From positions 382,148 through 446,147 of the forward strand of contig CACDKN010000001.1 in the NCBI GenBank assembly GCA_902553315.1: 64,000 nt of DNA, read 5' to 3'. Shown here piece by piece: positions 9,705 through 17,025 of this stretch. The stretch is from AG-339-G14 sp902553315 (GTDB lineage: Bacteria > Pseudomonadota > Gammaproteobacteria > Magnimaribacterales > AG-339-G14). Below the pieces are notes generated by a model. That model was not told where the DNA came from. It worked only from the letters and a program-made list of their open reading frames with translations, and searched no databases. The position numbers and the translations under genes are program-made. Within the stretch, counting starts at the first letter, position 1. Each line of letters starts with the position of its first letter.

Positions 9705-9769
9705 CTGTGCATATTTTCTCTAATTTTGTCTTAAAGTTTTATGAAAAATATACACAGTAATATACACAG
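9705..9769 (+). promoter_or_regulatory. TATRCACAG cluster, right end of cassette 1
   Basis: There are three sites: inverted TATGCACAG (CTGTGCATA, 9705-9713), TATACACAG (9749-9757) and TATACACAG (9761-9769). The order is minus, plus, plus, a reversal of the plus, plus, minus order at the left end, so cassette 1 is flanked by opposite-facing clusters. The 9697-10041 stretch has no gene; it holds this cluster, a terminator, att copy 2, a second hairpin and the cassette 2 element. Confidence 0.65.
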
Positions 9770-9781
9770 TAAATCCTGAAA

Positions 9782-9805
9782 CCTTTATTTAAAGGACTTT
9801 TTTTT
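9782..9805 (+). terminator. Hairpin terminator after the hsd operon
   Basis: CCTTT-ATTT-AAAGG (9782-9795) is followed two bases later by a run of eight T (9798-9805). The stem is short (5 bp), so strength is uncertain, but position after the last gene of the operon fits. Confidence 0.5.
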
Positions 9806-9818
9806 CAGCACCTCACGA

Positions 9819-9864
9819 CTGATAAGGGTGAGGTCGCAGATTCGAGTTCTGCCAGACCCACCAA
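9819..9864 (+). repeat. att copy 2 (tRNA-Ile 3'-half remnant)
   Basis: This is identical to 3284-3329 over 46 bp. Allowing two mismatches the similarity extends five bases further left. The 5' half of the tRNA is absent, so it is not a functional tRNA gene. It is the junction between cassettes 1 and 2. Confidence 0.92.
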
Positions 9865-9899
9865 AAACCCTTTTAAATCAACACTTAGAGGGTTTTTTT
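9864..9899 (+). terminator. Hairpin with T-run directly after att copy 2
   Basis: AAAACCCT (9864-9871) pairs with AGGGTTTT (9889-9896) across a 17-base loop, and the T-run continues to 9899. It could terminate transcription arriving from cassette 1, or be the 3' terminator of a once-complete tRNA. Confidence 0.45.
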
Positions 9900-9920
9900 A
9901 GTTTTAGAGATATTAAAAAT

Positions 9921-9961
9921 ATATACACAGTTATGCACAGTTGTATTCACTGTGTATAAAA
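9921..9961 (+). promoter_or_regulatory. 41-bp TATRCACAG element, left end of cassette 2
   Basis: Sites: TATACACAG (9922-9930), TATGCACAG (9932-9940) and inverted TATACACAG (9950-9958), with the same 10 and 20 bp offsets as at 3389-3429. The three mismatches to that copy all lie in the spacer, not in the sites, as expected if the sites bind a protein. DnaA-box matches are at 9931-9939 and, reversed, at 9951-9959. The first gene starts 80 bases downstream, so here the element is not immediately at a start codon. Confidence 0.75.
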
Positions 9962-10041
9962 CTGCTCCATATTAATTTCTTTTGTTGAGAAATATTAGTA
10001 ATCTATGTAATCATAAAATTTTCTTATAAGTAAAAAGGATC

Positions 10042-10320
10042 ATGGAAATAAATAAAATACTAAATTTAGAACCTAAAGAAGAACAGATTGAAAAATTATT
10101 TGAATACAAACTTGAATGTCAAAAAGAGATTAACCGTTGGACAGAAATAATAGAAATTCACAAAAAATGGAATAAAAAATCTGAAGAAGATTTTATTAAT
10201 TATCATTTAAATAATCTTGATTATGACTATAAAGAAATATCTAAAGCACAAGAAAATCTTATAACAAAAGAAATAGAATTAAATAATTTAAATAAAATTT
10301 TGTCTGAATACCTTCAATGA
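10042..10320 (+). CDS. Unknown 92-residue helical protein
   Basis: The ATG at 10042 has AAGGA (10035-10039) upstream. The protein is highly charged (K, E, N rich) with heptad-like spacing, for example IEKLFEYKLECQKEINRWTE and LITKEIELNNLNKILSEYL, so it is probably a helical coiled coil. There is no membrane segment, HTH motif or known domain that I can see. It lies 33 bases before the HNH gene and is probably cotranscribed. It might be a partner or antidote of that nuclease, but nothing in the sequence proves it. Confidence 0.65.
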   Translation: MEINKILNLEPKEEQIEKLFEYKLECQKEINRWTEIIEIHKKWNKKSEEDFINYHLNNLDYDYKEISKAQENLITKEIELNNLNKILSEYLQ

Positions 10321-10353
10321 AAAAATTAATACTTTTTTTGGCATACTAATTGG

Positions 10354-11040
10354 ATGGAAGCAAAGTTACTTAAATATAACCAGTTGGTGATGAATGAAAA
10401 TGGCATCCATCTCCAAAAAGGTATGAATTTTGGAATACAAGGTTCTTACTCAATAGTTTTAATGTCAGTAGAAAAGAATGCTCCATATGCTGATGAAATG
10501 CTTGAGGATGGAACTATCAGATATGAAGGTCATGATGCTCGTGTTTCACCAGAAGATAAAAAAATTACTGACCAACCAATGGCAAACAAAACCGGCACAT
10601 TGACTGAAAATGGAAAGTTTTTTCAAGCAGCAGAGAATTTTAAAGTTGGCAAAAGAGAACCAGCAAAGATAAAAGTTTATAGAAAGTTAAGACCTGGTGT
10701 ATGGGTCGATATGGGTTTTTATGATTTAACAGATGCTCTTATCGAGCATGATGGCAAAAGAAAAGTTTTTAAATTTATACTTAAACCAAACTTTGAAGAT
10801 TTTGACCCAGAAACCTCTGAGAATATTGACCTTGCACATAATAGGTATATTCCAGGTGATGTAATGCAAGAAGTTTATATACGAGACGGAGGCAAGTGTA
10901 TTGAATGTGGTTCAGAAGATAACCTTCACTATGACCATAAAATACCTTTTTCAAAAGGAGGTTCTTCAAAAGATGCAAGAAACATTCAGTTATTGTGCGC
11001 AAGGCATAATTTAAGCAAAGGGAATAAATTTAAATACTAG
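10354..11040 (+). CDS. SRA-like (YDG) plus HNH endonuclease, probable modification-dependent restriction enzyme
   Basis: The 228-residue protein has two parts. Residues ~20-145 resemble the SRA/YDG modified-cytosine-binding fold: GIQGSYSIVLMS (27-38), YADEMLEDGTIRYEGHD (45-61), NGKFFQAA (86-93) and IKVYRKLRPGVWVD (106-119). Residues ~165-226 are an HNH nuclease: C182 and C185, then H192, D194, H195, N210, C215 and H218, including the motif HYDHKIPFSKGG. Enzymes joining these domains cut DNA carrying modified cytosine (type IV-like restriction). The HNH call is firm; the SRA call rests on motif resemblance. The gene ends 10 bases before att copy 3. Confidence 0.8.
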   Translation: MEAKLLKYNQLVMNENGIHLQKGMNFGIQGSYSIVLMSVEKNAPYADEMLEDGTIRYEGHDARVSPEDKKITDQPMANKTGTLTENGKFFQAAENFKVGKREPAKIKVYRKLRPGVWVDMGFYDLTDALIEHDGKRKVFKFILKPNFEDFDPETSENIDLAHNRYIPGDVMQEVYIRDGGKCIECGSEDNLHYDHKIPFSKGGSSKDARNIQLLCARHNLSKGNKFKY

Positions 11041-11050
11041 TAACCCCCTC

Positions 11051-11093
11051 ATAAGGGTGAGGTCGCAGATTCGAGTTCTGCCAGACCCACCAA
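11051..11093 (+). repeat. att copy 3 (distal tRNA-Ile 3'-half remnant)
   Basis: These 43 bp are identical to 3287-3329. The five bases CCCCT before it also match the tRNA, with a single change between them: the first anticodon base is C (11050) instead of G. It marks the right end of the whole island; chromosomal sequence resumes after it. Confidence 0.9.
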
Positions 11094-11169
11094 CTGTTTT
11101 CAAATCTGATACAAAAAGTTTTTTTTTAGTCACACCAAAAATATTTTTTTCGAATAAGATTGTTATGTT

Positions 11170-12741
11170 TTGTGTAAATTTCTTTGTTCATTAGCTTTCT
11201 TTTTTTCGTTGACCTTACTATCTCATCCAGAATCATCTATTGAGAAATATCCTGCTGAAATAGCGCACTCTCCATCACCTTTGCCTGATAGAGTTGTTTT
11301 AACCTGGAACGATGATCCTGCAACTACGCAAGCTGTTAGTTGGCGAACAGATGTATCGGTTAAAGCCGGGCTCGCTCAGCTTGCTATAGCAAATGCAAAT
11401 GGAAGAGCTCTTAAGCCAGATGAATTCAAAGCAGAAACAAGTTATTTTAAAAGTGATATCAATGAGGCTCATTACCATAGTCTAACTTTTAAGAATCTTC
11501 AGCCAGATACTCTATATGCTTACAGAGTTGGAGATGGAGTAAATTGGACGGAGTACTATCATTTCAAAACTGCAAGTTCTGAAGAAGAGCCCTTCAGTTT
11601 CATTTATTTTGGTGATGCACAAAACGAAGTGAGAACTCATTGGTCAAGAGTTTTTAGAGAGGCTTTTCGTGATGCGCCGAGAGCTGCATTTGCATTATAT
11701 GCTGGTGATATGGTGAATCGAAAGTTTAGCGACTCCGAGTGGGGAGAATGGCATCAAGGTCCAGATTGGGTTAATGGTACTCTCCCGGTGATTGCGACAC
11801 CAGGTAACCACGAATACTTTAATTATGATCAACGATTCAATACAGAGTTTTATTGGACTGACAAGGAAGGAGACGATGTCGAAGTTACGCTGACTTCTAT
11901 GGTTGAGGAAGAAAATGATCAGGGCAAGGTTTATAAAATGTCATTTTTGGCATCTGATAGTGAAAAAATAACGATAGAATTTAATGATTCTGGTGTAATA
12001 ACTCAAACAGACGATCAAATAGAAGTTGTTACTGGATTTTCTAAAAAACAATTACTAGGTCGAAATTTATATGGTTCACCACTTTACAATCGACAACGTA
12101 TTCCAGAGCAAGCTTCTCTAAGCAATCACTGGAGGATGCAGTTTGAGTTTCCCGTTCAGAATGTACCTGACCCTGCACTTGCTGAAACTGTCTATTATAT
12201 TGACTATCAAGGTGTAAGATTTATATCTCTTGACTCGAATAATGCAAAGGAGTCCCAGGTAGAGTGGTTAAAAAAGGTGCTGGAAAGCAATAAGAATTTT
12301 TGGACAATTGTTACGTTCCATCATCCAATGTTTTCACCAGGATCGGATAGGGATAATCCTGAAATAAGAAAGCTTTGGAAACCAATTTTAGATGAATTCA
12401 AGGTTGATTTGATACTAAGTGGACATGACCACACATATGCACGAACTGGTCAGATCGGATCAAAAAAAATTATGAACATTCCGGAGGGTTACGAGAAAGC
12501 TTACGATCCAAATATTGGTACTGTAAATGTAGTGTCAGTAAGTGGCCCTAAAATGTATAAAATCACAAAGGGTGCTTTTGCAAAACGAATGGCAGAAGAT
12601 ACTCAACTCTACCAAATTGTTGATATAAAAAAAGATAGTCTTAGGTTCCGCGCATATACTGCAACGGGAAAGCTGTATGATGAATTTCTTCTTAAAAAAC
12701 GAAAAGATCAGCCAAACTTATTAATAGAAACGGGTCCTTAA
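11170..12741 (+). CDS. Purple acid phosphatase-like metallophosphoesterase, secreted
   Basis: The probable start is a TTG at 11170, chosen because it gives a signal-peptide-like N-terminus (MCKFLCSLAFFFSLTLLSH); no clear Shine-Dalgarno is seen, so the start is uncertain. A fibronectin-like PAP N-terminal domain follows (PDRVVLTWNDDP to YAYRVGDG, ~residues 35-120). The metallophosphatase motifs are GDAQ, YAGDMVNRK, GNHEYF, TFHHPMFSPG and GHDHTYAR, the di-metal ligand set of purple acid phosphatases. Between GNHEYF and the later motifs is an insert of about 90 residues. The likely role is phosphate scavenging from organic phosphate in the periplasm; the substrate is unknown. Confidence 0.85.
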   Translation: MCKFLCSLAFFFSLTLLSHPESSIEKYPAEIAHSPSPLPDRVVLTWNDDPATTQAVSWRTDVSVKAGLAQLAIANANGRALKPDEFKAETSYFKSDINEAHYHSLTFKNLQPDTLYAYRVGDGVNWTEYYHFKTASSEEEPFSFIYFGDAQNEVRTHWSRVFREAFRDAPRAAFALYAGDMVNRKFSDSEWGEWHQGPDWVNGTLPVIATPGNHEYFNYDQRFNTEFYWTDKEGDDVEVTLTSMVEEENDQGKVYKMSFLASDSEKITIEFNDSGVITQTDDQIEVVTGFSKKQLLGRNLYGSPLYNRQRIPEQASLSNHWRMQFEFPVQNVPDPALAETVYYIDYQGVRFISLDSNNAKESQVEWLKKVLESNKNFWTIVTFHHPMFSPGSDRDNPEIRKLWKPILDEFKVDLILSGHDHTYARTGQIGSKKIMNIPEGYEKAYDPNIGTVNVVSVSGPKMYKITKGAFAKRMAEDTQLYQIVDIKKDSLRFRAYTATGKLYDEFLLKKRKDQPNLLIETGP

Positions 12742-12761
12742 AAAGTAAATTTAATGGAAAT

Positions 12762-14042
12762 CTAGACTTTTGGATCTAAATCGATTTCGTATGAAAGGAG
12801 TTTAAAACTTTGCATGGTATACAAAACCAGCAAACTTAAAAGACTGATCGACTGGTGAAGCACAAACACTTGAAAGATCAATAAATTTGAATTGAATAAA
12901 CCTGAGAAAAATAAAATAGAAATTAAAAGTGAAATTTTGATAGTCTCATTAACATAATTTAATTGATAACTCTCAAACCCTTTTAGAGTGACAATTACTG
13001 AAGCAACCAGAATTAAAGCGTAAGCATAACTTTCTAGTAAACTAAGACTGCCAATGAATGAGGCGATAAACGCCGAAGTCAAAATTATGAAAGATAGCTG
13101 GACCCAGCCATAAATTTTCAAATAGATTGAGTTTTTCGGATCATAGGCTTCAAAATTTGCTAAGTCATTTCTGAAGATGGGGTAATTTTGCTCTACATCA
13201 TTGGGGCGCCATTTCGGCGGGGAGAAAATAACTTTGAATTTATCAGACCATTTTTTTGTGCGGCTGAAATCTTTAATAATTTCGGCAAACACTTCAAAAT
13301 TTGCTTTGAGAGGGTTCCAACTTCTCAGTGGCTTAGTTGTGCCATAGATTGGTTTCACTTCGTCTTTTTCAGGTTTATAAGAACCAAATATCCTATCCCA
13401 AATAATAAATACACCGCCATAATTTGCATCGATGTAGTCTTTATTTTGGGCGTGATGAACTCTGTGATTAGAAGGAGTAATGAAAATATACTCAAGCCAT
13501 CCTAATTTACCAATGTGTTCTGTATGCACCCAGAATTGATACACTAAGTTGATACCTGCAACCGTAACAAAAACTTCTGGCGGAACTCCTATAAGAAGCA
13601 TTGGTAGATAAAAAATCCACTTCCAAAGAAAACCGGTACTAGTTTGTCTCAGTGCAGTTGATAGATTAAATTCTTCACCGTGATGATGTACTACATGCGT
13701 AGCCCATAGAATTTTCACTTCATGGTGCAATCTATGCATCCAGTAATAACTTAAATCATATAAAAAGAAAGCCAAGAACCACACCCAAAGATCTGCGGCT
13801 GAAAAAAGTGCTAAGTTAAAATAAGTCGCGACATAAGCAAATGCTGCGCCTTGAAGACCAATACCTAGTAAGGGAATAAATCTGCTAATTAATCCTAAAG
13901 AGATACTTGTGAAAGTATCGTTGAACCGATAGTTGTTTTTTCCACTAAAGTGTCCATAAATAATTTCTATGAAAATTAGCAGAAAAAAAGTTGGTACTGC
14001 AAGGTTGATAATTATTGATGAATCAAAAGCGATGCTGTCCAT
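12762..14042 (-). CDS. Sterol desaturase / fatty acid hydroxylase family membrane protein
   Basis: This 426-residue integral membrane protein carries the di-iron histidine clusters of the fatty acid hydroxylase superfamily: YYWMHRLHHE, THVVHHHGEEFN, and later NHRVHHAQN. These enzymes oxidise C-H bonds in sterols, fatty acids, carotenoids or alkylglycerols; alkylglycerol monooxygenase has similar motifs. After the catalytic part (to ~residue 285) there is an extra C-terminal region with about four hydrophobic segments of unknown role. It converges on the phosphatase gene with a 20-base gap. Confidence 0.88.
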   Translation of the reverse strand: MDSIAFDSSIIINLAVPTFFLLIFIEIIYGHFSGKNNYRFNDTFTSISLGLISRFIPLLGIGLQGAAFAYVATYFNLALFSAADLWVWFLAFFLYDLSYYWMHRLHHEVKILWATHVVHHHGEEFNLSTALRQTSTGFLWKWIFYLPMLLIGVPPEVFVTVAGINLVYQFWVHTEHIGKLGWLEYIFITPSNHRVHHAQNKDYIDANYGGVFIIWDRIFGSYKPEKDEVKPIYGTTKPLRSWNPLKANFEVFAEIIKDFSRTKKWSDKFKVIFSPPKWRPNDVEQNYPIFRNDLANFEAYDPKNSIYLKIYGWVQLSFIILTSAFIASFIGSLSLLESYAYALILVASVIVTLKGFESYQLNYVNETIKISLLISILFFSGLFNSNLLIFQVFVLHQSISLLSLLVLYTMQSFKLLSYEIDLDPKV

Positions 14043-14126
14043 GGAAAAATTCTATGTGTAACTTATTGTTTAGGCAATGATTTTACGTTAAAGTTTTTTT
14101 TGCTCAACACTTTTATGGAGAAATGA

Positions 14127-14825
14127 ATGACAGATATAGCTAAATTATCTAAGGAAGGGGACATCTCAATTATTCAATTAAATGATGGAAAGGCCAACGC
14201 CTTTTCTTTCGACATGCTTACCACTGTCCAAGGTTTTTTAAGCGAAATACCTAAAGATTCCGGTGCCGTTGTAATCACCGGCAGAGAAGGTTTATTTTCT
14301 GGCGGCTTTGATCTTAAAACTCTTGCATCTGGCGATGCTGAAGCTGCAGTGAAAATGACAAATTTAGGTTTCAAGACACTACTTGATTTGTATTCTTTTC
14401 CTCGCCCAATAGTTGCCGCTGTATCTGGTCATGCTGTTGCTTTAGGATTGTTCACTGTGTGTTGCGCTGATATTAGAGTTGGTATCGAAGGAAAGTTTGT
14501 GCTGCAAGCCAATGAAGTTAGAAATAACATGGATATTCCAGTGCAAATTCTTGAAATCGTTAAAGATAGATTGGATAAAAAACATTACTACAAAGCACTT
14601 TATCATTCAGCTACCTACACTCCATCTGAAGCAGTTACCGCAGGTCTTCTAGACGAAGTAGTGCCAGCAGATAAATTAATGGAGACAGCTTTAGCGAGAG
14701 CAAATGATTTAGCTACATTACCGCATCCTCACTATGAAAAAACAAAACAATATTCTCAAAAATTAGTCGTCGAGAGGATTTTAGAAGCTTTAAATAAGCA
14801 TGGGAATTATCTCCCACAAGCTTAA
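14127..14825 (+). CDS. Enoyl-CoA hydratase/isomerase (crotonase) family protein
   Basis: This 232-residue crotonase-fold protein has the first oxyanion-hole segment GREGLFSGGFDLKTL and the second GHAVALGLFTVCCADIRVG. The acidic residues expected for hydratase catalysis are not clearly placed, so it may be an isomerase, hydrolase or other crotonase. The N-terminal IIQLNDGKANAFSFDML is typical. ATG is preceded by GGAG (14117-14120). Its TAA stop shares TTAA (14822-14825) with the converging methyltransferase gene. Confidence 0.85.
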   Translation: MTDIAKLSKEGDISIIQLNDGKANAFSFDMLTTVQGFLSEIPKDSGAVVITGREGLFSGGFDLKTLASGDAEAAVKMTNLGFKTLLDLYSFPRPIVAAVSGHAVALGLFTVCCADIRVGIEGKFVLQANEVRNNMDIPVQILEIVKDRLDKKHYYKALYHSATYTPSEAVTAGLLDEVVPADKLMETALARANDLATLPHPHYEKTKQYSQKLVVERILEALNKHGNYLPQA

Positions 14826-15838
14826 GTATTTTTTTTTGTCAGAAGGTAGTGGGTCACAAACCATTCTTTGCCTTTATTTATCTTAAAAAACTCTTCACAA
14901 GTTAGAAAAAATATACGCCATCTATAAAACCATATATTTTTTTCATCATAGTGATCGTTAAGAATTTTTTTTATTTCATTTTTGTTTTTATCCATATTCT
15001 TCAACCAATCTTTAGATGTTTTTGAATAGTTTTTACCGTTTATTTCCCAGGAATTTTTTAGGATTAAATCTTCATTAAAATAATTGAAAATATCTTGTGA
15101 GGGCATTATTCCTCCGGTAAAGAAAAATTTTGACATCCAATCACTATCACTCTTTGTTTCATATAAATAAGTAGAATTTTTATGACAAAAAATATGAACA
15201 AATAATTTTCCATCTTCTACTAGGAGATCAGAAATTTGCTTCATTAATTTCTTGTAATTTCTCATGTGCTCAAACATTTCTATAGAAACGATTCTGTCAA
15301 ATTTTTTATCTAAATTTAATTCATTAATATTTTGTCTAATGGCTTTGACGTTAGTTAAATTTAATGCAGTTGCTCTTGCATTAATAAAATCAATTTGATC
15401 TTTTGAATTACTTATCGAGGTAAAGTTTGATTGAGGAAATTTCTTGGCCGCATGCAGGGTAAAACTTCCCCAGCCACAACCTAAATCTAAAATTTCTTGA
15501 TTAGATTTAATATCAGCTCTGTTGAGATATTTATCCAACATAAAAATCTCTGCACTATTTAGGTCTTTATTGTTTTCATCGTAAAGGCAACAAGAATATT
15601 TCAAATTCTCCCCTAGGACTTTTTCAAAAAAAATTGGTGGCACTTCATAATGTTGTTCATTTGCCGAAGATGTACTTTCTGCAATTGGACCTTCTTTTAA
15701 TGTATTCAAAACTTTAAGTTTTTCAGAGAAGACATTAGGCATTCTTACTCTGGCTTTACTAAGGAACTTAACAGCAACTCTTAGAATAAAATCAGGAAGC
15801 ATTCCTCTTTCAGCAAGCCAGATTCCTAAAGTTATCAT
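14822..15838 (-). CDS. CFA-synthase-like SAM-dependent methyltransferase (second copy)
   Basis: This 338-residue class I methyltransferase has the SAM loop LDLGCGWGSFTLHAAKK and the motif SIEMFEHMRNYKKLM. The N-terminal HYEVPPIFF and LKYSCCLYD resemble the HYD and YSCAYF motifs of cyclopropane-fatty-acid synthases and of plant N-methyltransferases related to them. It is more divergent than its neighbour. The start overlaps the stop of the upstream gene (15835-15838, ATGA). As last gene of the operon it may modify the same lipid at another step; the substrate is unknown. Confidence 0.82.
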   Translation of the reverse strand: MITLGIWLAERGMLPDFILRVAVKFLSKARVRMPNVFSEKLKVLNTLKEGPIAESTSSANEQHYEVPPIFFEKVLGENLKYSCCLYDENNKDLNSAEIFMLDKYLNRADIKSNQEILDLGCGWGSFTLHAAKKFPQSNFTSISNSKDQIDFINARATALNLTNVKAIRQNINELNLDKKFDRIVSIEMFEHMRNYKKLMKQISDLLVEDGKLFVHIFCHKNSTYLYETKSDSDWMSKFFFTGGIMPSQDIFNYFNEDLILKNSWEINGKNYSKTSKDWLKNMDKNKNEIKKILNDHYDEKNIWFYRWRIFFLTCEEFFKINKGKEWFVTHYLLTKKNT

Positions 15839-17025
15839 TTATGAGTTAATTTATATTGCGACACTTCTAATTGATTATTTAAAAATCCACCTCTGCAATA
15901 TGATAGATACATATCCCACGTTCTTTTAAATTTTTCGTCAAATCCAATTTCTCCAATAGCATCCCATTTTTTTTGGAAATTTTTGTACCAAATTTCTAGA
16001 GTCTTCGCATATGAACCCGCAAAATTTGTAATGTCCGAAGCAATCAACTCAGAATTTGCAGCATTCTCCTTGAAAACTTTATCCGATGAGAGCTCTCCCC
16101 CAGGAAAAATATAAGTTTGAATGAAATCAGGCCAATCGTGATAACCTTCATAAAAATCTTCTTTCATGGTTATTGTTTGTATTAACGCCTGACCATTTGA
16201 TTTCAGAAGCTGCTTAACCACATCAAAATAAGTTTTCCAATATTTGGATCCAACGGCCTCAAACATTTCTATTGAAACTACCGCGTCAAACTTTCCTTTT
16301 AACTTTCTATAATCTATTAATTCAATTTCTGGATCGTTCGTTAGCCCTTTTATTCTATTGGATGCGAACTTAAATTGTTCTTGCGAAATCGTAATTCCTT
16401 TTATTTTGTAACCAACACTAGAAGCATATTCTAAAAAGCCTCCCCAACCACAACCAATTTCTAAAATAGAAGAATTTTTTGGAAGGCCTAATGTATCTAG
16501 AATCAGTTTATATTTTCTATTCTGGGCCTCTTTTAGACTGTCAGAATTTCTTTCAAAAAAACCTGAAGAGTAGGTCATTGTTTCATCCAACCAAGATTCA
16601 TAAAAATCATTCCCTAAGTCATAGTGAGCATGAATATTTTTTTTACTACCCGATAAGGAGTTTTCATTTCTGAAATGAGAAAATTTTGTGAGTAATTTCC
16701 AGAAACCGCTTCCGCTATTGACCCGATCAAAAGAATTATAGTTTTTACTTATGAGATCCATAAGCTTCATCAAGTCGTCGGTATCCCAATAATTTTCAAG
16801 GTAACCTTCGGTAAATCCTAAACTCCCACGAGAGTATATGAGCCACAAAGCCTTCCAACTTTTTACTTCAAGCGTCGCCTCTAGATTCAAATTACTTTTA
16901 CCATGCAGTAAAATTGTTTCTTCTGTATCCGGAAGAACCAATTTAAAAGTTCCCTGCTCTATTTCTTCTAAATTTCTAGAAATCCAATAATTCAGTATTT
17001 TATTCAGCATATCCGTTGCCCTCAT
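15835..17025 (-). CDS. Cyclopropane-fatty-acyl-phospholipid synthase family methyltransferase
   Basis: This 396-residue protein has the classical CFA-synthase layout: an N-terminal lipid-binding region, HYDLGNDFY (134-142), MTYSSGFF, and the SAM motif LEIGCGWGGF (188-197), ending with the helical WDMYLSYCRGGF segment. The family adds a methylene or methyl group from SAM to unsaturated acyl chains of membrane phospholipids. The ATG at 17025 lies inside the end of the DUF1365 gene (26-base overlap); a second ATG at 17010 is possible. Its genetic company (DUF1365 and an FAD oxidoreductase) suggests a modified fatty acid beyond plain cyclopropane. Confidence 0.9.
   Translation of the reverse strand: MRATDMLNKILNYWISRNLEEIEQGTFKLVLPDTEETILLHGKSNLNLEATLEVKSWKALWLIYSRGSLGFTEGYLENYWDTDDLMKLMDLISKNYNSFDRVNSGSGFWKLLTKFSHFRNENSLSGSKKNIHAHYDLGNDFYESWLDETMTYSSGFFERNSDSLKEAQNRKYKLILDTLGLPKNSSILEIGCGWGGFLEYASSVGYKIKGITISQEQFKFASNRIKGLTNDPEIELIDYRKLKGKFDAVVSIEMFEAVGSKYWKTYFDVVKQLLKSNGQALIQTITMKEDFYEGYHDWPDFIQTYIFPGGELSSDKVFKENAANSELIASDITNFAGSYAKTLEIWYKNFQKKWDAIGEIGFDEKFKRTWDMYLSYCRGGFLNNQLEVSQYKLTHK

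Larger units (their letters stand above)
9819..11093 (+). mobile_element. tRNA-Ile cassette 2: SRA-like/HNH protein, no integrase
   Basis: This ~1.2 kb insert lies between att copies 2 and 3. It begins with the same 41-bp TATRCACAG element as cassette 1, 57 bp after the att copy (60 bp in cassette 1). It encodes only a 92-residue unknown protein and a probable modification-dependent endonuclease. The shared architecture suggests both cassettes entered by the same mechanism, one after the other. Confidence 0.75.

Noticed and set aside
9819..9864. A second tRNA-Ile gene
   Set aside because: Only the 3' half is present; no 5' acceptor strand or D arm exists, so it is an att remnant. The same holds for 11051-11093.
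3389..9961. Chromosomal replication origin suggested by DnaA-box-like sites
   Set aside because: No dnaA, dnaN or other oriC neighbours and no long AT-rich unwinding region; the sites occur as repeated small elements at cassette ends.
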